Part shown: in pieces, positions 1 to 4,961 of the stretch | How positions within the stretch are numbered: position 1 is the first letter of the stretch | Layout: every line of letters starts with the position of its first letter | Assembly: GCA_027334785.1 (NCBI GenBank) | Contig: DAHWQF010000241.1 | Span: 1-5,644 of the forward strand | DNA: 5,644 nt | Direction of reading: 5' to 3' | Source: Acidimicrobiaceae bacterium | GTDB lineage: Bacteria; Actinomycetota; Acidimicrobiia; Acidimicrobiales; Palsa-688 | The notes under the pieces: generated by a model | Seen by the model: the letters and a program-made list of their open reading frames with translations, nothing else | Told to the model about the DNA's origin: nothing | Database searches by the model: none | Program-made: the position numbers and the translations under genes

Positions 1-186
1 GAGGCTCTCGGACTTCTCGAGCGTGAGCCCGAGGCCGGTCACCTGCTTCGGGGACGGCTACGCGGGCTGCGGTCGCTTCGAGTCGGTACGTACCGAATCA
101 TCTACCAAGTGGACGACGATCAGCGTCTGGTGCGCGTGCTCGCTGTCCGTCACCGGTCCGTTGCGTACTCGACCGATCCGCGCTGA
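1..186 (+). CDS. RelE/ParE superfamily toxin, C-terminal part (5' end outside window)
   Basis: An open frame runs from base 1 to a TGA at 184-186, giving 61 residues with no start inside the window, so the gene begins further left. The visible part has the C-terminal hallmarks of the RelE/ParE fold: an LLRGRLRGLRSLRVG segment, then TYRIIYQVDDD, then LVRVLAVRHRS. This is the usual pattern of basic strand, Y-R-I-I-Y strand, acidic turn and final strand with V-x-H-R. RelE members cleave mRNA in the ribosomal A site and ParE members poison gyrase. The fragment does not decide between them, although the R-V-G-x-Y-R-I-x-Y signature is common in RelE-like proteins. A partner antitoxin gene would be expected just upstream, beyond the left edge. 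The tail after VRHR is short (SVAYSTDPR), so the C-terminus looks natural rather than truncated. Confidence 0.88.
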   Translation, partial: EALGLLEREPEAGHLLRGRLRGLRSLRVGTYRIIYQVDDDQRLVRVLAVRHRSVAYSTDPR

Positions 187-342
187 GCTTCAGTCTCCGA
201 ACAGGGACCTGATGCGCTCTTGCAGTTCGGGCAGGTTCGAATAGGAGTGCCTACGGCCCACTAGAAATTTGGCGATAGTTCCTGCTGGTCATGGGGGTCG
301 GTCAGCGGGCACTCCCTAGTGGACTCGAACTGCCTTGGGCGG
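187..342. other. Gene-free spacer between relE-like and vapC genes
   Basis: This is the spacer between the ends of two convergent genes. I see no coding frame of quality and no U-tract terminator. It contains the interleaved inverted repeats described separately. Two short stretches resemble a tRNA T-loop (GGTTCGAAT near 234 and, on the minus strand, GTTCGAGT near 325-333), but neither sits in a pairable T-arm. Confidence 0.5.
244..322. repeat. Interleaved inverted repeats (pseudoknot topology)
   Basis: Four 7-base segments are arranged A-B-A'-B'. GGAGTGC at 244-250 pairs with GCACTCC at 309-315, and CCACTAG at 258-264 pairs with CTAGTGG at 316-322. All 14 pairs are exact. The right-hand elements A' and B' are directly contiguous, while the left-hand ones are separated by seven bases. 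As RNA this order would make a pseudoknot with coaxially stackable stems. As DNA it could be a rearranged recombination or protein-binding site. It lies in the convergent spacer after the RelE-like and VapC genes. Function is unknown, and chance pairing in GC-rich DNA is possible. Confidence 0.4.
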
Positions 343-756
343 TCACTGCATGGGGATCGTCTCGAACCGCTGCCGCCCTCGGAACCGGTACATCTGGAAG
401 TCGTCGTCGAGGGTGAAGATCAGCCGATCGCCGCGCTCCTCCGCAAGCGCCATGAGGGTGGCGTCCGCCAGGTCCATCGGTCGGTCCGCATACTGGTCCA
501 TCAATCGAGCGCTCCGGTCGACCGCGGAAGGCGAGAGGTCTGCAACGACGAGTCGATCAGTTGACACCAGGCGCCAGAGGGCTTGTTGAGCTCGAATGCC
601 TCCCGCCCGGGCGAGCAGGTACATCGCTTCGGTGAATGCCGGCCACGTCGTGACGAGTGGGAGGGTGAGCTGATCCAGCGCATCCATGCACGAAGCGTGG
701 TCAGGCTCGTCGGCGTCAATGATCGCGATGAGGGGACCTGCGTCGGTGAGCGTCAC
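343..756 (-). CDS. vapC: VapC family PIN-domain toxin ribonuclease (module 1)
   Basis: A complete 137-residue PIN-domain protein, the usual VapC length. VapC toxins are Mg2+-dependent endoribonucleases that cut tRNA or rRNA and are held inactive by VapB. The acidic active-site residues are all visible: Asp5 in the N-terminal LTDAGPLIAI strand, Glu43 in PAFTEAMYLL, Asp95/Asp98 in the PMDLADATLMALAEE helix, and Asp117 in FTLDDDF. Nothing suggests inactivation. The ATG at 756-754 overlaps the stop of the upstream antitoxin by four bases (ATGA), indicating translational coupling and a two-gene operon. The stop is at 343-345. The subgroup with P-M-D-L-A-D-A and F-T-L-D near the C-terminus is common in actinobacteria and cyanobacteria. 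The toxin assignment is firm; the RNA target cannot be read from sequence. Confidence 0.93.
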   Translation of the reverse strand: MTLTDAGPLIAIIDADEPDHASCMDALDQLTLPLVTTWPAFTEAMYLLARAGGIRAQQALWRLVSTDRLVVADLSPSAVDRSARLMDQYADRPMDLADATLMALAEERGDRLIFTLDDDFQMYRFRGRQRFETIPMQ

Positions 757-998
757 CGGCGCCTGCGGTCCTCCACGAGGGATTCGGTGAACGTGGCTCC
801 GGTCCTCCGGGCACGGCCGCCACCGCCGTGGACCACCCCTGCAACGTCGATGAAGCGCTCGCTCCGGTGGCTGGCCAGCGTCTCCTCAACTCGCTCTGCC
901 GCAGCGCGACGGAGGAATTGGGACACGGACTCGCCCCTCGCTGCCGCTGCGCGGCGAACTTTCTCATCGAGGTCAGGATCAAGCCGAAGGCTTCGCAT
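753..998 (-). CDS. vapB: Ribbon-helix-helix VapB-type antitoxin (module 1)
   Basis: An 81-residue partner of the downstream VapC. Residues 1-40 form a ribbon-helix-helix DNA-binding domain: strand MRSLRLD, first helix PDLDEKVRRAAAARG, then SVSQFLRRAAAERVEETL. The rest is the toxin-wrapping tail, with RFIDVAGVVHGGGGRARRTG followed by ATFTESLVEDR, a pattern typical of antitoxins paired with this VapC subgroup. The ATG at 998-996 is chosen because the protein begins immediately at the RHH strand and because the -10-like box TACAAT ends six bases upstream. That predicts a leaderless mRNA; there is no Shine-Dalgarno sequence. A perfect inverted repeat overlaps this promoter, as expected for autorepression by the VapBC complex. 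An ATG at 1006-1004 is in another frame and gives an unrelated shadow. Confidence 0.9.
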   Translation of the reverse strand: MRSLRLDPDLDEKVRRAAAARGESVSQFLRRAAAERVEETLASHRSERFIDVAGVVHGGGGRARRTGATFTESLVEDRRRR

Positions 999-1004
999 GT
1001 GGCC

Positions 1005-1010
1005 ATTGTA
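1005..1010 (-). promoter_or_regulatory. -10 element for vapBC module 1, leaderless
   Basis: On the minus strand the bases read TACAAT, one mismatch from the TATAAT consensus. Six bases (GGCCAC) separate it from the ATG at 998. A transcript initiated 6-7 bases past the hexamer would start at or next to the ATG. No convincing -35 box is seen at 16-18 bases upstream, where the operator sequence lies. Confidence 0.55.
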
Positions 1011-1034
1011 TCACAAGGGGGAAGATGTGATACA
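1007..1034. promoter_or_regulatory. Operator of vapBC module 1: perfect 9-bp inverted repeat
   Basis: TGTATCACA at 1007-1015 and TGTGATACA at 1026-1034 are exact reverse complements with a 10-base spacer, so arm centres lie 19 bp apart, close to two helical turns. The arm nearest the gene overlaps the -10 hexamer. RHH antitoxins with their toxins bind such repeats to repress their own operon. The AT-rich arms stand out from the surrounding GC-rich DNA. That this is the VapBC1 binding site is inferred from position and symmetry. Confidence 0.7.
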
Positions 1035-1221
1035 CACCACCGGGCCGCCGTGCCTCAGCACCCGCTGGGATCGCGAGCCGGGTGGTCATGCCATGGAGCG
1101 AGTTGCTCGCTGATGCCAGAGCCTCAGGCTGGCTCGCGGGTTCGCCGGCGTGCCAAATTCGTGCCATAGGAGGGTGTCAAAACGTAGCTCGGGGCGGGCC
1201 CAGGCGGTACGTCCTCGGGGC
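1035..1221. other. Spacer upstream of vapBC module 1
   Basis: I see no gene here. On the minus strand a perfect TTGACA occurs at 1180-1175, but no acceptable -10 box lies 16-18 bases downstream, so I do not call a promoter. Confidence 0.4.
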
Positions 1222-1371
1222 TCACCCGCTGAGGAGCTCCGCCAGTGCCTCCCGCTCATGCTCGGTGAGGGCACCTCGTGCGTGACGAAGCCGGCGGGCA
1301 TCATCGAGCGGGGCGACCGCGGCCGCCTTTACCAGTGACGCGGTGCGCAGCTTCCTTGGCCGCAGTGTCAC
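1222..1371 (-). CDS. Small ORF or C-terminal gene fragment, 49 codons, unknown
   Basis: A GTG at 1371-1369 opens a 49-residue frame ending in TGA at 1224-1222. The protein begins MTLRPRKLRTASLVKAAAV and ends in a charged amphipathic helix, LTEHEREALAELLSG. The N-terminal half is basic, the C-terminal half is mixed-charge helix. Codon use is GC-rich and coding-like, and the natural helical C-terminus ending just before the stop argues for a real gene or the tail of one. AAGGG lies only a few bases before the GTG, a weak ribosome site. The preceding small ORF stops 23 bases upstream. It lies downstream of the recombinase break point, so it may be the surviving 3' end of a larger gene. I do not recognise a family. 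Confidence 0.35.
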   Translation of the reverse strand: MTLRPRKLRTASLVKAAAVAPLDDARRLRHARGALTEHEREALAELLSG

Positions 1372-1394
1372 TACCCTTGAGGGCCAACTTCCAG

Positions 1395-1499
1395 CTAGGC
1401 GTCGTCGCCCAGCAACTCAGCGACGTCCCCCGGGACGCGCACTTCGGCACCCTCAGCCGGGATGACGTGCGCCTGACGAACCATCGGTGCCCCAGGCAC
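1395..1499 (-). CDS. Very small ORF at recombinase break, unknown
   Basis: A frame from GTG at 1499 (or ATG at 1484, giving 29 codons) ends in TAG at 1397-1395. From the ATG the product starts MVRQAHVIPAEGAEVRVPG and ends DVAELLGDDA. It looks like a short beta-strand and helix start of a protein rather than a complete fold. It may be the N-terminus of an excisionase or other helix-turn-helix protein whose remainder was deleted; that is speculation. On the minus strand TACCAT lies seven bases before the GTG and could be a -10 box in the same leaderless style as the vapB genes. The frame is different from that of the recombinase remnant that precedes it. Confidence 0.25.
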   Translation of the reverse strand: MPGAPMVRQAHVIPAEGAEVRVPGDVAELLGDDA

Positions 1500-1549
1500 G
1501 CCCACCATGGTAGAGGGCATCGTCGGTGGGGCCACCCTTTTGCCTCCGA

Positions 1550-2062
1550 GGCCCAGGGCATCAACGTGAACACCTCCCGCCGCCGAGGCGGGCTGCCCCT
1601 CATCGCCTTGCCCCAGCGGACATGGCAGACCCCGAGGCGCCCGAGCTCCGGGGCGGCGAGGCTGGCCCTGAAGTCCCCCACGTCCAACATGGCCGCTTCC
1701 CGGCGCCGGAGCCCCCAGGCGTAGGTGACCTGGAACAAGGTGGCGTCACGGAACGGTGCCAGCGCGCCCTTGCGGCCCTCCGCCAGGACCCTCCCCACCC
1801 GCTCGCCGGCGGCGTCGAAGAACGCCTGCAGCTCCTCACGGCTGAGCGGGCGGCGCCGGGGGTCGCCCTCGTACTCGCTTACGTGTACGGCGGTGTTGTC
1901 CTCGTGGCAGATCTGCGAGGGCGCCGCCCCCATGCGCCTGCGGCAAAGCTCAGCCCAGCCGTAGCGGTCGTCGATGAGGTAGTCCATGAAGGTGCCGAGG
2001 CCGCCCCCGTAGTTGCGCACGGTCGAGTGCGCCCACTTGTGCGCGGAGACCCAATGCTCCAC
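1550..2062 (-). pseudogene. Tyrosine recombinase (phage integrase family) remnant, both ends missing
   Basis: About 171 codons of a recognisable actinobacterial tyrosine recombinase survive. The first GTG (2062-2060) is immediately preceded by an in-frame TAG. The product opens inside the core-binding (SAM-like) domain, at HSTVRNYGGGLGTFMDYLI. It continues through RYGWAELC, ICHEDNT and EYEGDPRRRPLSREELQAFFD into the catalytic domain, where Arg119 in YAWGLRRREAAMLDVGDF is the first catalytic arginine and Lys152 in VRWGKAMRGSPPRRR matches the catalytic lysine. After FTLMPWA (about base 1550) family resemblance stops. The same frame stays open to 1301 but reads Arg/Trp/Pro-rich noise, with no H-x-x-R, second H/W or nucleophilic Tyr in any frame. 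Family members are roughly 300-400 residues, so N-terminal and C-terminal parts are both gone. The protein cannot catalyse strand exchange. Confidence 0.8.
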
Positions 2063-2187
2063 CTACGAGCGCCTAGCCCTGGCCGGCTTCCTCGCGACGC
2101 CCGTCGGGGCTCTCCGGATCGCCGAACCCGGCGTCGCCGGGCCTGGCGCAAGGGTACTCGGGATGGAGTGTTCGGTGCGTCGCTCGG
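2063..2187. other. Spacer after vapBC module 2, with GC hairpin
   Basis: This spacer separates the end of vapC module 2 from the recombinase remnant. Bases 2127-2141 form CCCGGC-GTC-GCCGGG, a perfect 6-bp stem with a 3-base loop. On the transcribed minus strand it lies about 47 bases after the vapC stop and could slow or end transcription, but no T-run follows, so it is not a standard intrinsic terminator. No remnant of the missing recombinase N-terminus is recognisable here. Confidence 0.3.
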
Positions 2188-2601
2188 TCAGTCTGCTTGG
2201 CCAGCCGGCACGACCCAGCGGGTGCGCTGGCTGGTGACCGCAGCGATCAGGTCGAAGTCGCCGTCGTAGTGCAGCACGGTCAGGTCCAACTGTTCGGCGG
2301 CGGCCGCTATCACCAAGTCGGGGATCTTGCGGCCTCGCTGGCTGCGCTCGGCCAGGAGGCGCTGGACCTGCAGAGCCCGGCGGAAGTGCGCCGCAGTGAT
2401 CTCCACGGGGGCGAAGACGTCCAGGGCGGCCATGAGCTGGTCCCATTCCGTGGCGCTTCGCGCCGAGTAACCGGCCTCGAGATCGCACATCGTGGGTCGG
2501 GCGACCTCGGCTCGCGCCGTCAGCGGCTCGATGGCGGCCCGTACGACGGGCTGGCCCATCCGCTTGAGGACACTGGTGTCGATCAGATAGCTCAGCGCCA
2601 C
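2188..2601 (-). CDS. vapC: VapC family PIN-domain toxin ribonuclease (module 2)
   Basis: A complete 137-residue PIN-domain protein, not closely similar to the module-1 toxin. Active-site acids are visible: Asp8 in SYLIDTSVLKRM, Glu42 in MCDLEAGYSARS, Asp95 in GRKIPDLVIAAAAE, and Asp113 with Asp115/Asp117 in VLHYDGDFDLIA. The order I-D-T-S, L-E, I-P-D-L-x-I-A-A-A-A and H-Y-D-x-D-F-D-x-I-A is the textbook VapC pattern, also seen in many mycobacterial VapCs. The start is GTG at 2601-2599, inside the 3' end of the antitoxin gene with a 10-base overlap, so the pair is translationally coupled. The protein ends VVPAGQAD. It looks intact and active; its RNA substrate cannot be inferred. Confidence 0.93.
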   Translation of the reverse strand: MALSYLIDTSVLKRMGQPVVRAAIEPLTARAEVARPTMCDLEAGYSARSATEWDQLMAALDVFAPVEITAAHFRRALQVQRLLAERSQRGRKIPDLVIAAAAEQLDLTVLHYDGDFDLIAAVTSQRTRWVVPAGQAD

Positions 2602-2786
2602 GCTTCGACGCGATCGACGAGGTCGGTGTGACCCAGGACGTCAAGGGCGGCCGCGACCTTCAGGTCGCGGTCCTCGCCGGCGCGGCGCAGGGCGGCATTC
2701 ACCGTGTCCTTGATGGTCCTGGTGCCGAGTCGGGCCTGGGCAACGCTCAGAGCTTGTTCGTCCAGATCCACCAGGTGCTTACTCAC
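2592..2786 (-). CDS. vapB: VapB family antitoxin (module 2), 64 aa
   Basis: A 64-residue antitoxin of the short VapB family. It begins with the strand SKHLVDLDEQALSVAQARLG, followed by TRTIKDTVNAALRRAGE, the diagnostic T-x-T-I-K-D-T-V-N-A-A-L helix of this RHH-type group. The tail DVLGHTDLVDRVEAWR wraps the toxin; a terminal W-R is typical. GTG at 2786-2784 is chosen because the family motif begins at once, and the -10 box TATACT ends six bases upstream. The frame stays open about 40 codons further upstream, but that stretch runs through the promoter palindrome and has no family resemblance. A GGAGG lies only one base before the GTG, too close to serve as a normal Shine-Dalgarno, so leaderless initiation is more likely. 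It overlaps vapC by 10 bases. Confidence 0.88.
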   Translation of the reverse strand: MSKHLVDLDEQALSVAQARLGTRTIKDTVNAALRRAGEDRDLKVAAALDVLGHTDLVDRVEAWR

Positions 2787-2790
2787 GCCT

Positions 2791-2827
2791 CCAGTATATA
2801 CTGACCATCGGCCAGATATACGGCTGG
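2791..2827. promoter_or_regulatory. Operator region of vapBC module 2: palindrome plus second half-conserved site
   Basis: CAGTATATACTG at 2792-2803 is a perfect 12-bp palindrome. A second, imperfect site CCAGATATACGGCTGG occupies 2812-2827, with CCAG/CTGG ends and a related AT-rich core. The CCAG starts at 2791 and 2812 are 21 bp apart, two helical turns, so both sites face the same side of the helix. This fits cooperative binding by a VapBC hetero-oligomer and autorepression. The assignment to VapBC2 is by position and symmetry. Confidence 0.65.
2793..2798 (-). promoter_or_regulatory. -10 element for vapBC module 2, leaderless
   Basis: TATACT on the minus strand, with six bases (GGAGGC) before the GTG start. 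Initiation 6-7 bases past the hexamer would place the mRNA 5' end at the start codon. The hexamer lies inside the 12-bp palindrome, so repressor binding would block it directly. No good -35 is seen. Confidence 0.55.
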
Positions 2828-3674
2828 TCTGGTCCGGACCGTGGGAGCACGTCGAGATGCCACCCGGACGGCTACCGCGTCGACGGCGGTGCAAGACCCA
2901 GCCCACGCAGCAAAATGGGAGATCGTTCGGTGCAGGTCGGTCGCCGTCCGGCCTGGATTCGAAGGCTCACGGATCGCCGAATCCGTCTCGAGGGACCCCT
3001 CATTGTCTTTCCCTGACGCGAGCAACGGCTTCGTGCTCGCCCCGGTGTCTGGCACACCCGTCCTGCCCAAGCCCCCCATCGAGGCAGTGACGTCGGCTGA
3101 CCAGGACAGAACATCCCTTACTGCGTGGGATCTTCACGGACGCTGACCCGCAGCGAAGAGTACGGATCGACGGTTCTTGCGCCACCTCGCTCGCCGTAGG
3201 CAAGGTCGTCTTCGGCACAGAACGTGCTACTCAGAGGGCCAGCGCCGAACGACCGGTCTCAGCCAGAGACGGGGAGCGCAGAACGGCACCTCGGGGACCA
3301 TCGAGGATGTCCCACCGGCTTCTTGGTCGTCATGCCCGTTGCGCTCGGCGGCAGCACGCGGATTGCGTTGGTGGCGGGTCAGTTCCGCCAAGCTTGCGGC
3401 TCGCCGCTCCCCCTCGTAGACGACCCCGAGTACCAACCCGAAGACCGGGATGGGCCCACGGGCAGGTGAGCCGCGCCCTCGTACATCGCTGCGCCTGCGA
3501 GGGTAGCGGGCCCATAGTGCTGGAGGTTGCCGGCGACGTCGGCGTCGCCCCACCTGCAGCGCCGTTTCGGTCGTTCCTGCTCAGGGTATAAGGGGACGGC
3601 TCGGTCGGTTATGCGGGCCATCCTTTCGATGGAGGGTGTACGAAAGAACAGATCAGGGAACTGCTCTTTAAGTC
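2828..3674. other. Long stretch without a recognisable gene
   Basis: About 850 bases carry only short, overlapping, arginine- and proline-rich frames on both strands, none with family resemblance or a convincing start. The least noise-like is a minus-strand stretch around 3375-3460 reading PIPVFGLVLGVVYEGERRA then SLAELTRHQRN, perhaps a piece of a decayed small protein. TATAAG at 3587-3592 (+) could be a -10 box for the downstream permease gene, but no fitting -35 is present. I see no tRNA, CRISPR or IS end. Confidence 0.45.
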
Positions 3675-3761
3675 ATGGAGACCGAGCTGAGCGGGGCCGA
3701 GGCCCATAGGGCCGCCCTCAAGTGTGCGCCGTACAGAGCCGACCTGGCCCAGACCCACTGA
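3675..3761 (+). CDS. Possible 28-codon leader ORF upstream of permease gene
   Basis: ATG at 3675 opens a 28-residue frame ending in TGA at 3759-3761, 12 bases before the permease start. The product begins METELSGAEAHRAALK and ends ADLAQTH. No clear Shine-Dalgarno precedes it. Its position suggests a leader peptide or translational coupling with the permease gene. Random occurrence of a frame this short is quite likely. Confidence 0.2.
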   Translation: METELSGAEAHRAALKCAPYRADLAQTH

Positions 3762-3773
3762 AAAGCAGGAGCA

Positions 3774-4961
3774 ATGGAAAACCACACTGCCCCCAACGGG
3801 ACGGGCGCGCCCGTGCCTGAACCGGCCTTGGGCGCCGACCCGGCAACTGCCCCGCCGCCTGCCGGGATTGTCCTCCCGCCGGGAGTAGAGAGCCAAGACG
3901 ACAAGACCGGCAAGAACCTCGGGGTGGCCGGCCGGCCGCTGGACCGCCGGACGCCGTTCTACGTGGGCCTCACCGGCGGGCTAGGGCTGGGCGCGGCCTA
4001 CGTAATCGGCCGGGCCATTGGCGACATCACTAGCGTCCTAGTCCTGATCGGGCTGGCCCTGTTCATTGCGGTGGGCTTGAACCCCATCTTGGTCGTCCTC
4101 GTCCGACATGGCCTGTCCCGCCGCCTGGCTGTTGCCATGGTCACGCTCAGCCTAGCTATCGCCGTCGGTGCCTTTGTAATTGCTGCGGTGCCCCCGGTGA
4201 CCCACGAGGCGCAAATCTTGGTGACCAATTACCCCCGTTACAAGGCGAACTTGGCCTCCGGACGGGGTTGGGCGGGCAATCTGGTCGCCAGGCTCCACCT
4301 GACTAGATATTTCAAGGGGAAGTCGAAATTGGACATCACCTCTATTACGGGCGGGGTATTGGGTGCCGGCAAGCTCGTGCTCTCACTCGGGGTGGCGACA
4401 GTGAGCGTCGCCGTGATGACCGTGTACTTCCTCGTAGCTCTCCCGGGCGTTAAGAGGCTCTGGCTGTCACTGGTCCCGATAAGCCGTCGCCATCGCGTCG
4501 AGCTGCTCACCGAAGAGGTTTTCGACCGGGTGGGCGGGTTCATGCTGGGCAACCTGCTCACCTCCGCAGTGGCCGGCACCGGTACATTTATCTGGCTGAG
4601 CGTCTTCGGCGTCCCCTATGCGTTGCTTTTAGCCATCTTCGTGGCTCTTTTCGACCTTATACCGATGGTCGGCTCAACTATCGCCGGCTTGGTGGTCACG
4701 GCCGTATCGCTCACCCGGGGCGTTCCGCTCGCCATCGCTACCGGTATCTTCTACATCGTCTACCGGCTCGTCGAGGATTACCTGCTGAACCCGCGGGTTA
4801 TGAAGCATACGGTAAAGGTGAGCCCCGGTCTTACCATCATTGCCACTCTGATCGGTGGTACCCTGCTCGGCCTTGTCGGGGCCCTCGTCGCCATACCTGC
4901 GGCCGCCACGATCGAGCTGCTGCTGCAGGAGGTAGCCTTTCCCCGCCAAAACCAACGGTGA
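3774..4961 (+). CDS. AI-2E family transporter (TqsA/YdiK-like membrane permease)
   Basis: A complete 395-residue polytopic inner-membrane protein of the AI-2E (formerly UPF0118) family. Residues 1-58 are a Pro/Ala/Gly-rich cytoplasmic tail. Hydrophobic segments follow at about 62-80, 84-101 and 119-139. A soluble stretch spans about 140-195, then come further membrane segments from about 196 to 386. Family hallmarks are FDLIPMVGSTIAGLV (about 293-307) and YRLVEDYLLNPRVM (330-343), followed by the C-terminal region with VSPGLTIIATLIGGTLLGLVGALVAIP. The family is named for E. coli TqsA, linked to autoinducer-2 export, but other members act as Na+/H+ antiporters or are uncharacterised, so the substrate is open. 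The length is within the family range. AGGAG at 3767-3771 precedes the ATG by only two bases, unusually close. The gene contains a rare TTA codon (in ALLLA, about residue 286). No partner gene is adjacent. Confidence 0.93.
   Translation: MENHTAPNGTGAPVPEPALGADPATAPPPAGIVLPPGVESQDDKTGKNLGVAGRPLDRRTPFYVGLTGGLGLGAAYVIGRAIGDITSVLVLIGLALFIAVGLNPILVVLVRHGLSRRLAVAMVTLSLAIAVGAFVIAAVPPVTHEAQILVTNYPRYKANLASGRGWAGNLVARLHLTRYFKGKSKLDITSITGGVLGAGKLVLSLGVATVSVAVMTVYFLVALPGVKRLWLSLVPISRRHRVELLTEEVFDRVGGFMLGNLLTSAVAGTGTFIWLSVFGVPYALLLAIFVALFDLIPMVGSTIAGLVVTAVSLTRGVPLAIATGIFYIVYRLVEDYLLNPRVMKHTVKVSPGLTIIATLIGGTLLGLVGALVAIPAAATIELLLQEVAFPRQNQR

Noticed and set aside
227..335. tRNA gene or tRNA 3' end from the GTTCGA-type loops
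   Set aside because: Neither loop is flanked by a pairable 5-bp T-stem, and no anticodon arm or acceptor stem can be built around them.
583..1113. Plus-strand open frame of 176 codons
   Set aside because: It is antisense to vapBC module 1 and crosses its promoter and operator; composition is Arg/Ser-rich noise from GC-rich DNA.
1152..1180. Minus-strand promoter based on TTGACA at 1180-1175
   Set aside because: No -10-like hexamer is present at 16-18 bases spacing (candidates read TTTGGC or similar).
1526..2269. Long plus-strand open frame of 247 codons
   Set aside because: It lies antisense to the recombinase remnant, whose minus-strand translation matches the tyrosine-recombinase family. 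The plus-strand product is Arg/Pro/Ala-rich with no family resemblance.
2063..2644. Minus-strand open frame of 193 codons
   Set aside because: It is a shadow of vapC module 2 in another frame on the same strand; the PIN-domain frame with all catalytic acids is the real one.
2787..2906. N-terminal extension of VapB module 2 from an upstream start
   Set aside because: The extra residues translate the palindromic promoter region and lack any antitoxin resemblance; the GTG at 2786 fits the family start.
3227..3553. Minus-strand open frame of 108 codons in the gene-poor stretch
   Set aside because: Its N-terminal third is a run of Arg/Pro, no start with a ribosome site is evident, and only a short internal piece looks protein-like; kept only as a remark.
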